This document shows positions 16,074 through 24,680 of a stretch of 56,798 bases of DNA, piece after piece. How positions within the stretch are numbered: the first letter of the stretch is position 1; the number at the start of each line of letters is the position of its first letter. The position numbers were made by a program, and so were the translations under genes. Source of the stretch: JBNJDJ01 sp051744845. Its GTDB lineage: Bacteria; Bacillota; Clostridia; Peptostreptococcales; Acidaminobacteraceae. The DNA is taken from positions 1-56,798 of the forward strand of contig JBNJDJ010000006.1 in assembly GCA_051744845.1 (NCBI GenBank), given 5' to 3'. Under the pieces are notes generated by a model. That model saw only the letters and a program-made list of their open reading frames with translations, made no database searches and had not been told where the DNA came from.

Positions 16074-17867
16074 TTACCTTTTTTTCAATGCTCTTATTTC
16101 CCTTTTAATATTATCTTCTTTTATAATTAGCGCTTCCATTTTGGCTTGATCATTCGTTCTTTTTAATTCATACTTTATATTTTTTATTTTTTTATTTAAA
16201 TATTCTATTTCAATTTTTTTCATATATATTGATATATTTTTTTTATAATTTTTTTCAATAGTCAAATTTTTTAATAAATCTTGACATATTTTAGCTTGAT
16301 CTACTGGCAAATGATCTAAAACGCGTTTTAAAACAAAAGTTTCATTTTCTTTATAATATTTTTCTAAGAAATCAAAAATACTAATTATTTCATTATTTAA
16401 AAATAAATTTAAATCTATTAAATCTAATATCTCATTATATTTACTTCTATCAATTAAAGCATATTTTAAAATATTTTTTTCATATTTTTTTGATGTTGTA
16501 TCTGAACTTTCTAACTTATATTTATTAACTTTTTTGTTGTTATTATTCATTCTTTTTTTATTTTTAGATATATTATCAAATAATTCATCTAATAAAGATT
16601 CCTTAGGCATATCAATCATTTTAGAAATTTTTTTTACATAATAATGTGCTCTTGTGTAATCATTAATATCGTTTAATATTTTTTTAGTTTTTTGGATAAA
16701 TTCTAAAAAATCATATTCATTATCAAAAGATAAAGACTTATAGACTTTATCAATTAAATACATATGACTTGTTTTAGCTTTTTTAACTTTTTTTAAATAC
16801 TTATCTTTACCATATTCTTTGATATAATCATCTGGATCATATCCTTTTTTTAATTCAACTACTTTTACTTTAGGAACAATATTTTTCATTTGATTAATTG
16901 CTCTCTTAGTAGCTTTTATACCCGCATCATCTGGATCAAAACAAATAATAACTTCATCAACATATTTATTAATTACTCTACTATGCTTTTTAGTAAAAGA
17001 TGTACCTAAAGCTGCAACTACGTTTTTTACTCCAAATCTATTTAACATAATTACATCCATATAACCTTCAACTAAAATCAAATAATTTTTATCTCTTATA
17101 TTTTTTTTAGCATTTTTAAGTCCATAAAGAACACTAGACTTATTAAAAACATAAGTCTCTGGTGAATTTAGATATTTTGGAGCCTTTTCATCTTTAGTAA
17201 TTATTCGTCCTCCAAATGCTAAAATTTTTCCTTTGTAGTCAAATATAGGAAACATTATCCTATCTCTAAAACGATCATAATATTTATTAGATTTATTACT
17301 TTTAGATATTAAGCCGGAATTGTATAAAAACTCTTTTTTAAATCCTTTATTTAATAAATGATCCATTAATCCTTCCCAATTATCTTTAGCATATCCTAAA
17401 GCAAATTTTTTAATTGTTTTTTGATTAATATCTCTATTTTTTAAATAATTCAAAGCCTTTTTAGATTTAGGTAAGTTTCTATAAAAATAAATAGCTGCTT
17501 GTCTATTTAAATTTAATATTTTTTTTCTTTTTTGATATTCTTCTGTATATGAGTCATTATCATTTATATAAGGTGATAAATCTAAATTTGCTGTATCTGC
17601 TATATATTCTATAGTATCAATAAAATCTAAATTCTCAATTTCTGACACAAAAGAAATTATATTACCACCCATTCCACACCCAAAACAATTAAATAATTGT
17701 TTTTCGCTTGAAACAAAAAAAGATGGTGTTTTTTCACTGTGAAAAGGACATAATCCTTTATAATTATTACCAGATTTTTTTAGTCTTACATATCCAGAAA
17801 TAAAATCAACTATGTCAACATTATCAATAATTATTTCACTAATATTTTCAACATATTTTTTTGCCAT
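16074..17867 (-). CDS. dnaG: DNA primase DnaG
   Basis: 597 residues. The N-terminal CHC2 zinc-binding domain has CPFHSEKTPSF and CFGCG ligands; the catalytic core includes YYDRFRDRIMFPIFD and the Toprim motifs ILVEGYMDVI and CFDPDDAG (acidic metal-binding residues). The C-terminal DnaB-interaction region is low-complexity and Lys/Asn-rich (about 430-597). DnaG makes RNA primers at the replication fork. It sits between dgt and rpoD, the usual order. Confidence 0.98.
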   Translation of the reverse strand: MAKKYVENISEIIIDNVDIVDFISGYVRLKKSGNNYKGLCPFHSEKTPSFFVSSEKQLFNCFGCGMGGNIISFVSEIENLDFIDTIEYIADTANLDLSPYINDNDSYTEEYQKRKKILNLNRQAAIYFYRNLPKSKKALNYLKNRDINQKTIKKFALGYAKDNWEGLMDHLLNKGFKKEFLYNSGLISKSNKSNKYYDRFRDRIMFPIFDYKGKILAFGGRIITKDEKAPKYLNSPETYVFNKSSVLYGLKNAKKNIRDKNYLILVEGYMDVIMLNRFGVKNVVAALGTSFTKKHSRVINKYVDEVIICFDPDDAGIKATKRAINQMKNIVPKVKVVELKKGYDPDDYIKEYGKDKYLKKVKKAKTSHMYLIDKVYKSLSFDNEYDFLEFIQKTKKILNDINDYTRAHYYVKKISKMIDMPKESLLDELFDNISKNKKRMNNNNKKVNKYKLESSDTTSKKYEKNILKYALIDRSKYNEILDLIDLNLFLNNEIISIFDFLEKYYKENETFVLKRVLDHLPVDQAKICQDLLKNLTIEKNYKKNISIYMKKIEIEYLNKKIKNIKYELKRTNDQAKMEALIIKEDNIKREIRALKKR

Positions 17868-17915
17868 TTAACCACCTTATAATAATATTCTATAAAAAAA
17901 TTTAAAATCCTTTAT

Positions 17916-18923
17916 TTAATTCCAAAATTCAGGCATAAATATTTCCTTGTATTTATTAACAGCATATCTATCACTCATACCAGCAACATAATCTTTTATA
18001 GCTTCATTAGTATTATTTTTTAAATAATCTTCATACCTTTCATTTGGCAATTTTTTTGGATTTTTACAAAAAAACTCAAATAAAGCTCTTATAATATGTC
18101 GAGCTTTAGTTTCTTCTTTCTTAGCATTATTATTTAAATATACATTTTTAAACATAAAATCTCTTAATAAATTAAAATATTTATCTGTTTTAGAACTCAT
18201 TTGAATTTTAGATTTATTCTTACTATTTTCAATAACATCTACAATTAAATTATTTATTCTGTCTCCATGAGTCCAACCTAAAACATTTAAATATTTTTTT
18301 GGAAAAGAGTCCATTGTTAAAATATTGGCTCTTAGAGCATCATCAATATCGTGATTAATATATGCAATCCTATCACTTATTTTAACAATTTGACCTTCTA
18401 AGGTTTCAGGCAATTCACTCCCTCGATGTTTCAATATACCATCTCTAACCTCATATGTCAAATTTAATCCATAATTTTTTAAATTTTTCTTTGTTTCTAA
18501 ATAATCTACAACTCTTAAACTCTGTTTATTATGTTTAAATCCTGGTTTATATATATCATTTAAGACTTCTTCACCGCAATGTCCAAAAGGAGTATGACCT
18601 AAATCATGACCTAAAGCAATAGCTTCTGTTAAATCTTCGTTATACCTTAATGCTCTTGCAATTGTTCTAGAAATTTGTGCAACTTCTAAAGTATGAGTTA
18701 ACCTTGTTCTATAATGATCTCCTTCTGGAGATAAAAATACTTGTGTCTTATGTTTCAATCTTCTAAAAGCTTTTGAATGTATAATTCTATCTCTATCTCT
18801 TTGAAAAGCCGTTCTTATATTACAACTTTTCTGAGGTTTTCTTCTTCCTTTCGAATCACTAGCTTTTTTTGCTAAAGGATCTAAAATCTTTTTTTCGATC
18901 TCTAAAGTTTTATTTCTTATCAT
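17916..18923 (-). CDS. dgt: dGTPase-like dNTP triphosphohydrolase (HD domain)
   Basis: 335 residues from ATG 18923, chosen because RBS AGAGGTGG directly precedes it; the frame extends upstream to 18953, but that part is leader. The conserved start is CNIRTAFQRDRDRIIHSKAF, then FRRLKHKTQVF, and HD-fold metal ligands HTLEVAQ, GHDLGHTPFGH. Family members hydrolyse dNTPs to the nucleoside and triphosphate, controlling dNTP pools or removing non-canonical nucleotides. The order ppdK-dgt-dnaG-rpoD is common in Clostridia. Confidence 0.95.
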   Translation of the reverse strand: MIRNKTLEIEKKILDPLAKKASDSKGRRKPQKSCNIRTAFQRDRDRIIHSKAFRRLKHKTQVFLSPEGDHYRTRLTHTLEVAQISRTIARALRYNEDLTEAIALGHDLGHTPFGHCGEEVLNDIYKPGFKHNKQSLRVVDYLETKKNLKNYGLNLTYEVRDGILKHRGSELPETLEGQIVKISDRIAYINHDIDDALRANILTMDSFPKKYLNVLGWTHGDRINNLIVDVIENSKNKSKIQMSSKTDKYFNLLRDFMFKNVYLNNNAKKEETKARHIIRALFEFFCKNPKKLPNERYEDYLKNNTNEAIKDYVAGMSDRYAVNKYKEIFMPEFWN

Positions 18924-18945
18924 AAGACCACCTCTTTTATGTATA

Positions 18946-18965
18946 AGTGCCATTTTTCAGGCACT
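18946..18965 (-). other. Small hairpin between ppdK and dgt
   Basis: Minus-strand stem AGTGCC / GGCACT (6 bp, 8-nt loop) between the ppdK stop and dgt RBS. No T-run follows, so at most a weak attenuator or mRNA 3'-end stabiliser. Confidence 0.4.
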
Positions 18966-18969
18966 CTTT

Positions 18970-21588
18970 TTACTCTTCTATAATAGCTTGAGCAGCAGCT
19001 AATTTAGCAATAGGTACTCTATAAGGTGAACAAGAAACATAATCTAAACCTAGTTTATTACAATATTTAACTGATTTAGCTTCTCCTCCGTGTTCTCCAC
19101 AAATACCTATTTTTAAATCACTTTTAGTCTTTCTACCTAAATTAGTAGTCATCTCCATTAATCTGCCTACACCTTCAAAATCAATTCTTTCAAATGGGTC
19201 ATATGGTAAAATATCTTTTTCTTTATATTCTCCGATAAACTTACCAGCATCATCACGAGAAAAACCTAAAGTCATTTGAGTTAAATCGTTAGTACCAAAT
19301 GAGAAAAATTCAGCGTGCTTTGCAATTTTATCAGCAATTAATGCTGCTCTTGGAATTTCTATCATTGTTCCTACGTGATAATCTAATTTATAATCTTCTT
19401 TTTCAAATGTTTCCTTAATAACACCGTCTACTAATGTCTTTAAATCAGTAAATTCTTTTAAGTGTCCTACTAAAGGAATCATAATTTCTGGTTTAACATC
19501 GAAATCATTTTTCTTTGAAACTTCGATCGCTGCTTTAATAATAGCTTTTACTTGCATAATATATATTTCAGGATAAGTAATTGCTAATCTACAACCTCTA
19601 TGACCTAACATTGGATTAAATTCTTTTAAATCCATAATTTTATCTTTTAATTCAGTAAATGATACTTTTAAATCTAAAGCTAATTTTTCAATATCTTCTT
19701 TTTCAGAAGGTAAGAATTCATGTAATGGTGGATCAAGTAATCTAACTGTAACTGGCTTTGTTTTCATTTCTTCATAAATCCCTAAGAAATCTTCAACTTG
19801 GTAAGGTAACAATTCAGAAAGAGCATTTTCTCTTTCATCCTTACTTTTAGATAAAATCATTTTTCTTACTGACTTAATACGTTCTGAATCAAAAAACATA
19901 TGCTCAGTTCTACAAAGCCCAATACCTTCAGCTCCAAATTTATTTGCTACTTTTGCATCTTTTGGATTATCAGCATTAGTTCTAACTTTTAACTTTTTAA
20001 TATCATCTATCCATTCCATTAAAGTTCCAAATTTACCAGTTAATTCATGATCTTTAGTTTCTACTTCACCATTATAAACAATACCTGTTGTACCATTTAA
20101 TGATAAGAAATGTCCTTGATGATACTTTTTACCATCAATTATAAAATATTTTTCTTTTTCATTTACTTTAATATCACTACAGCCTGCAATACAACACTTA
20201 CCCATACCTCTAGCAACAACTGCAGCATGAGATGTCATACCACCTCTAGCAGTTAAAATACCTTCAGCAGCTATCATTCCTTCAATATCTTCAGGTGATG
20301 TTTCAGTTCTAAGTAAAATACCATCTATCCCTTTTTCTTTTGCTTTTACAATTTCTTCTGAATTAAAATAAACATGTCCACTAACTGCTCCAGGCGAAGC
20401 TGGCAAGCCTTTAGTTAATTTTTCAGCTTCTTCTAAACTCTCTTCAACAAATTCTGGATGTAAAAGTTGATCAATTTGCTCTGGAGAAATTCTGCTAATC
20501 GCTTCATTTTTATCAATTAAACCTTCTTTTACCATATCTACAGCAATATTTATAGCTGCATCTGCTGTTCTTTTAGCAGTCCTTGTTTGCAAAAAGTAAA
20601 GTTTATTTCTTTCTATTGTAAACTCTATATCTTGTACATCTTTATAATGTTTTTCTAAAACTTCAGTAGCATCAATAAATTCTTTATAAACTTCAGGTAA
20701 AACTTCTTCTAATTTACTAATTTCTTTAGGTGTTCTTATTCCTGCTACAACGTCTTCACCTTGAGCATTAATTAAAAATTCACCATAAATTTTATTTTCA
20801 CCATTTGCAGGATTTCTTGTAAATGCTACACCTGTTGCTGAATCTTGACCCATATTACCAAAAACCATTGTTTGAACATTTACTGCTGTACCTAAATCAT
20901 CAGCAATATCGTTATTTTTTCTATAAATAATAGCTCTCTTATTATTCCATGAATCAAAAACAGCTGTAATAGCCATCATAAGTTGTCTTTTAGGATCTTG
21001 TGGGAATTCAAAACCTACTTCTTTTTTAAATTTTTCTTTAAATGCATCTATTAAAGTATAATATTCTTCTGTCGTTATTTCATCTGTCTTATCAGCATTT
21101 TTCCCAATAGCTTTTTTCATAACTTCATCAAATTTATACTTTTCTACCCCAAGTACAACATCTGCAAACATTTGAATAAGTCTTCTATAACAATCTAGTG
21201 CAAAAGATTCATCATTAGTTAATTTTGCTAATCCTTTTACAGATTTGTCATTAAGACCTAAATTCAAAACTGTATCCATCATTCCAGGCATTGAAATAAC
21301 TGCACCTGAACGAACTGATACTAATAAAGGATCATCTTCATTACCAAGCTCTTTAGAAGTTTTTTCTTCTAAACTTTTCAAATGCTCAAAAATTTCTTTT
21401 TCTAAATCTTCATCAATCTTTTGCCCTTCATTTAAATACTTTAAACATGCTTCAGTCGTTAATGTAAAACCTTCTGGTACTGGCAACCCAATTTTAGACA
21501 TTTCTGCAAGTGAGGCCCCTTTACCTCCTAAAATCGGCTTCATTTCTATACCACCATTTTCAAAATCATAAACAAACTTTTTTTTCAT
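18970..21588 (-). CDS. ppdK: Pyruvate, phosphate dikinase
   Basis: 872 residues, normal full length. An ATP-grasp domain (about 1-340; VSVRSGAVISMPGMMDTVLN, FGNMGQDSATGVAFTRNP) is followed by the phosphohistidine domain with GGMTSHAAVVARG, where H454 is the swinging catalytic His and T452, two residues before it, is the site modified by the regulatory protein. The C-terminal PEP/pyruvate barrel (about 520-872) contains GLCRTEHMFF, GHRGCRL and the catalytic Cys in VSCSPYRVP. It interconverts PEP + AMP + PPi with pyruvate + ATP + Pi. No pyruvate kinase gene is in the window, so it may carry glycolytic flux. It lies 16 nt after ppsR. Confidence 0.98.
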   Translation of the reverse strand: MKKKFVYDFENGGIEMKPILGGKGASLAEMSKIGLPVPEGFTLTTEACLKYLNEGQKIDEDLEKEIFEHLKSLEEKTSKELGNEDDPLLVSVRSGAVISMPGMMDTVLNLGLNDKSVKGLAKLTNDESFALDCYRRLIQMFADVVLGVEKYKFDEVMKKAIGKNADKTDEITTEEYYTLIDAFKEKFKKEVGFEFPQDPKRQLMMAITAVFDSWNNKRAIIYRKNNDIADDLGTAVNVQTMVFGNMGQDSATGVAFTRNPANGENKIYGEFLINAQGEDVVAGIRTPKEISKLEEVLPEVYKEFIDATEVLEKHYKDVQDIEFTIERNKLYFLQTRTAKRTADAAINIAVDMVKEGLIDKNEAISRISPEQIDQLLHPEFVEESLEEAEKLTKGLPASPGAVSGHVYFNSEEIVKAKEKGIDGILLRTETSPEDIEGMIAAEGILTARGGMTSHAAVVARGMGKCCIAGCSDIKVNEKEKYFIIDGKKYHQGHFLSLNGTTGIVYNGEVETKDHELTGKFGTLMEWIDDIKKLKVRTNADNPKDAKVANKFGAEGIGLCRTEHMFFDSERIKSVRKMILSKSKDERENALSELLPYQVEDFLGIYEEMKTKPVTVRLLDPPLHEFLPSEKEDIEKLALDLKVSFTELKDKIMDLKEFNPMLGHRGCRLAITYPEIYIMQVKAIIKAAIEVSKKNDFDVKPEIMIPLVGHLKEFTDLKTLVDGVIKETFEKEDYKLDYHVGTMIEIPRAALIADKIAKHAEFFSFGTNDLTQMTLGFSRDDAGKFIGEYKEKDILPYDPFERIDFEGVGRLMEMTTNLGRKTKSDLKIGICGEHGGEAKSVKYCNKLGLDYVSCSPYRVPIAKLAAAQAIIEE

Positions 21589-21604
21589 TACTCCCCCTTA
21601 AGTA

Positions 21605-22411
21605 TTAATTTTCTTTTAAAACTTCTTCTATAATAATATTTGCAGTTTCTTCAACTGCTTTATTAGAGACATCAATCACTTTGCAATCTAACTTATTATA
21701 AAGTTTTTTTGCAAATTCTAACTCGTCCATAATTCTACCCATATTTGCATATTCAGCTGAATCCCCTAATCCTAAAACCTTCAGCCTTTCTTTTCTTATT
21801 TCATTTAATTTATCCGGCGAATTCAAAAGTCCTACTATTTTATTTGAATCTAGTTCGAATATTTCTTTTGGAACTTTTGCTTCAGGTACCAAAGGTACAT
21901 TTGCCACTTTTATATTTTTATGAGCTAAATACATGCTAAGTGGAGTTTTAGATGTCCGCGATATCCCTAGTATCACAACATCTGCCTTTTTTATACCTTT
22001 TGCATCTTTTCCATCATCGTATTTAACAGCAAATTCAACTGCTTCTACCCTTTTAAAATATTCTTCATCTAGTTTATGGATAATCCCTGGTTCTAAAACA
22101 GGATCACTTTCAAATAAAATATTTAAATCACTTAAAATAGGCTTCATAATATCATTATATAAAATATTATGTTCTTCGCATAGATTTACTAAATAATTCC
22201 TTAAATCTTTAACTACCAATGTAAATAAAATAATAGAACTTTGATTTTTAGCTGCTTTAATCAAATCATCAATTTGCTTTTTTTGAGAAATATAAGGTAC
22301 TTTTACCATCTCATAATCAACATCTTGAAATTGTTCTGCAGCAGCTATGGAAACCTTTTCCGCTGTCTCCCCTATGGAGTCAGAAACTATATAAATATAA
22401 TGCTTCCCCAT
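21605..22411 (-). CDS. ppsR: PPDK regulatory protein (ADP-dependent kinase/Pi-dependent pyrophosphorylase)
   Basis: 268 residues, DUF299 family. The N-terminal signature is YIVSDSIGETAEKV and the nucleotide-binding motif GISRTSKTPLSMYLA lies at 149-163, followed by VANVPLVPEAKVP. The bifunctional enzyme inactivates dikinase by phosphorylating the Thr near the phosphohistidine with ADP, and reactivates it by Pi-dependent dephosphorylation. The gene order here, immediately upstream of ppdK with the target Thr present, indicates PPDK rather than PEP synthase as substrate. RBS GGGAGG precedes ATG 22411. Confidence 0.96.
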   Translation of the reverse strand: MGKHYIYIVSDSIGETAEKVSIAAAEQFQDVDYEMVKVPYISQKKQIDDLIKAAKNQSSIILFTLVVKDLRNYLVNLCEEHNILYNDIMKPILSDLNILFESDPVLEPGIIHKLDEEYFKRVEAVEFAVKYDDGKDAKGIKKADVVILGISRTSKTPLSMYLAHKNIKVANVPLVPEAKVPKEIFELDSNKIVGLLNSPDKLNEIRKERLKVLGLGDSAEYANMGRIMDELEFAKKLYNKLDCKVIDVSNKAVEETANIIIEEVLKEN

Positions 22412-22427
22412 CTTGACCTCCCTTTAT

Positions 22428-22456
22428 ATTTTAATAACTCAAATAATAAAAATCAA
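22428..22456 (-). promoter_or_regulatory. Promoter of the ppsR-ppdK-dgt-dnaG-rpoD operon
   Basis: Minus strand TTGATT (22451-22456), 17-nt spacer, TAAAAT (22428-22433); short leader before the GGGAGG site. Confidence 0.6.
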
Positions 22457-22480
22457 ATTTTTTCAATAATTTTTTTAATA

Positions 22481-22498
22481 AATAACATATATGTTATT
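22481..22498. promoter_or_regulatory. Palindrome upstream of the ppsR promoter
   Basis: Perfect 18-bp palindrome AATAACATATATGTTATT, centred about 35 bp upstream of the -35 box. It could be an operator or activator site; no known consensus matched with confidence. Confidence 0.45.
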
Positions 22499-22540
22499 AA
22501 TATACCCAAAACATTTAAAAAAATTCATATTTATATTAAA

Positions 22541-22585
22541 ATCTCCTTTTTAATATATTTTATATAAAATATATTAAAAGGAGAT
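22541..22585 (-). terminator. Terminator of glyS containing a long AT palindrome
   Basis: Stem of about 22 bp (ATCTCC...GGAGAT ends) with one bulged T, formed around a perfect AT-only 28-bp palindrome. It lies 8 nt past the glyS stop; T-rich sequence follows on the minus strand. Confidence 0.75.
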
Positions 22586-22593
22586 CTTTATAA

Positions 22594-23985
22594 TTAATCT
22601 AGAGTAATTCTATCTAAAACATAATCCTTTACTTTATCAATATCTATTCTTACTTGCTCCATAGTATCTCTATCTCTAATTGTTACTTGATTATCATCTC
22701 TTGAATCATAATCATATGTTATGCAAAATGGAGTCCCTACTTCATCATGTCTTCTGTATCTTTTACCAATAGAACCTGATGTATCAAATACAGCATTAAA
22801 ATCATCTCTGATTTTATTATAAACTTCTTCTGCTTCATCAGCTAATTTTTTAGTAAGTGGAAAGACAGCTGCTTTAACAGGAGCTAATTCTGGATTTAAT
22901 CTCATTAAGTTTCTAGTTTTTCCATTTTCTAATTCTTCTTCTTCCATAGCATCTACTAAAATTGCTAAGAATAATCTATCTACTCCTACTGATGGTTCGA
23001 TACAATATGGTATTAATTTTTTATTTGTATACGGATCATGATATTTTAAGTTTTTACCAGAATGGTCAATATGTTGTTTTAAATCATAATCTGTTCTATC
23101 TGCAATTCCCCACAATTCTCCCCAACCAAAAGGAAATTTAAATTCAATATCTGAAGTAGCATTTGAATAATGAGAAAGTTCATCTTCTTCATGATCTCTA
23201 AACCTTAAATTATCTTCTCTAACACCTATATTTAATAAAAAGTCCATACATTCTTTTTTCCAATACTCATACCATTTTAAATCTTCATCTGGTTTACAGA
23301 AAAATTCTAATTCCATTTGCTCAAATTCTCTTGTTCTAAATATAAAGTTACCTGGAGTTATTTCATTTCTAAAAGATTTTCCTATTTGTCCTATACCAAA
23401 AGGTAATTTTTGTCTTGAAGTTCTTTGAACTTTAGAAAAATTAACAAAAATTCCTTGAGCTGTCTCAGGACGCAAATAAATATCTCTAGCAGATTCATCT
23501 ACTACACCTTGACTTGTTTTAAACATTAAATTAAAATCTCTAATTTCAGTAAAATCTTTATTGCCACATGTTAAACATTTAATATCGTGGTTATCAATAA
23601 AATCAGTCATTTTTTCTTTTGACCAACCGTCTACAACAACTTCCTTACCATTTTTAAGATAATAATTTTCAATTAAATTATCAGCTCTAAACCTTGATTT
23701 ACATACTTTACAGTCAATTTGAGGGTCATTAAAACCTCCAACATGGCCTGAAGCTTCCCAAACTTTTGGGTTCATTAAAATAGCTGAATCAATTCCTACA
23801 TTAAATTTAGGTCTTTGAATAAAATTTTTCCACCACATTTTTTTAATGTTTTTCTTTAATTCTACACCTAAAGGTCCGTAATCCCATGTATTAGCTAATC
23901 CACCGTAGATATCTGAACCTTGAAATATAAAACCTCTTTGAGCACAAATTGATACAATTTCTTTCATATTGACATTTACTGACAT
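22594..23985 (-). CDS. glyS: Glycyl-tRNA synthetase, single-chain type
   Basis: 463 residues of the eukaryote/archaea-like class II homodimeric GlyRS, not the alpha2beta2 GlyQ/GlyS form. Visible landmarks: RGFIFQGSDIYGGLANTWDYGPLG at the N-terminus (motif 1 region), GQIGKSFRNEITPG followed by FRTREFEQMELEFF (motif 2 and glycine pocket), and CIEPSVGVDRLFLAIL (motif 3), then an anticodon-binding C-terminal domain. A Cys-containing insertion (CKVCKSR and CLTCGN) looks like a zinc knuckle. It charges tRNA-Gly and is controlled by the glycine T-box immediately upstream. RBS GGAGG overlaps the run-up to ATG 23985. Confidence 0.97.
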   Translation of the reverse strand: MSVNVNMKEIVSICAQRGFIFQGSDIYGGLANTWDYGPLGVELKKNIKKMWWKNFIQRPKFNVGIDSAILMNPKVWEASGHVGGFNDPQIDCKVCKSRFRADNLIENYYLKNGKEVVVDGWSKEKMTDFIDNHDIKCLTCGNKDFTEIRDFNLMFKTSQGVVDESARDIYLRPETAQGIFVNFSKVQRTSRQKLPFGIGQIGKSFRNEITPGNFIFRTREFEQMELEFFCKPDEDLKWYEYWKKECMDFLLNIGVREDNLRFRDHEEDELSHYSNATSDIEFKFPFGWGELWGIADRTDYDLKQHIDHSGKNLKYHDPYTNKKLIPYCIEPSVGVDRLFLAILVDAMEEEELENGKTRNLMRLNPELAPVKAAVFPLTKKLADEAEEVYNKIRDDFNAVFDTSGSIGKRYRRHDEVGTPFCITYDYDSRDDNQVTIRDRDTMEQVRIDIDKVKDYVLDRITLD

Positions 23986-24010
23986 TCACTTCCTCCTTTA
24001 TTCAAAAAAC

Positions 24011-24190
24011 AAAAAAATCTTTCATTCCCTAAAGGGACGAAAGATTTCCGCGGTTCCACCCTATTTATAACACTTAACTAAATAAATACTCAAAAGCGCC
24101 TTCATATATATTAGGTATCAAATTCCACCAATCTTTGACTCTCTATAACCTAATAAATATATTACTACTCTTTATCAAAGTATTATATTA
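24011..24190 (-). promoter_or_regulatory. Glycine T-box riboswitch controlling glyS
   Basis: The minus-strand leader contains an AGAG-type box, a stem I formed by ATTAGGTT/ACCTAAT flanks, specifier GGC (24098-24100, preceded by GAA), the conserved T-box AGGGTGGAACCGCGG (24048-24062), and a terminator AAATCTTTC/GAAAGATTT plus seven T (24011-24047). Uncharged tRNA-Gly should pair with the T-box and favour antitermination. The GGC codon agrees with the glycine function of the downstream gene. The exact 5' end is an estimate from the promoter. Confidence 0.93.
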
Positions 24191-24194
24191 ATTT

Positions 24195-24223
24195 TTTATA
24201 TTATCTAATATTTATTCTAACAA
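24195..24223 (-). promoter_or_regulatory. Promoter of the T-box-glyS transcript
   Basis: Minus strand TTGTTA (24218-24223), 17-nt spacer, TATAAA (24195-24200). A TATAAT a few bases downstream is an alternative -10. Confidence 0.5.
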
Positions 24224-24245
24224 AGATATCTTTAAAAGTAAACCA

Positions 24246-24680
24246 TTATTTTTTTTGTATTTTATCTTTTAAGTTGTCATACTTTTCTTTAGAATATTCT
24301 TTTATATTAATTGTCTTGTCATCATCGTTAACAATATATATTTCACATCCAGCAATAAATGCACTAGCAACTGCTGCAATTATTGCAGTAGAGAAAAATA
24401 CAGTGCCTATAATACCTGCAGCTATAGGAACATTCATGATTTGTTCATTGTCTTTTTTAACTAAAATTTTATTTACTTTACCTTTATCAATAATTTCTTT
24501 TAAAAAATCACTAAATTCTTTTTTAACTTCTTGAGTTTTACTAGCCTTTTCATTTTTCTCTAAATAAACAATAGCATCTAAAACATCTCCATCGCTTTCT
24601 TGTAAAGCTTTCTTAGCATCTTCATAATTAACATTTGTTCTTTGAATAACCTCATCAACTTGTTCTAAAGTAATTTTCAT
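24246..24680 (-). CDS. UBA/TS-N plus DUF4342 small membrane protein
   Basis: 144 residues. The N-terminal 45 residues form a UBA/EF-Ts-N-like three-helix bundle (VDEVIQRTNVNYEDAKKALQ with the ESDGDVLDAIVYLEK continuation). The rest matches the DUF4342 pattern with a hydrophobic, probably membrane-embedded stretch (about 83-112, VPIAAGIIGTVFFSTAIIAA) and a charged C-terminal tail. Function unknown; the same gene sits near recO/era in several Clostridia. It overlaps recO by 4 nt, so it is the last gene of the phoH operon. Confidence 0.85.
   Translation of the reverse strand: MKITLEQVDEVIQRTNVNYEDAKKALQESDGDVLDAIVYLEKNEKASKTQEVKKEFSDFLKEIIDKGKVNKILVKKDNEQIMNVPIAAGIIGTVFFSTAIIAAVASAFIAGCEIYIVNDDDKTINIKEYSKEKYDNLKDKIQKK

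Noticed and set aside
24222..24233. AAAGATATCTTT palindrome after the DUF4342 gene as a terminator
   Set aside because: No room for a loop and no T-run; it overlaps the glyS -35 box and is probably incidental.
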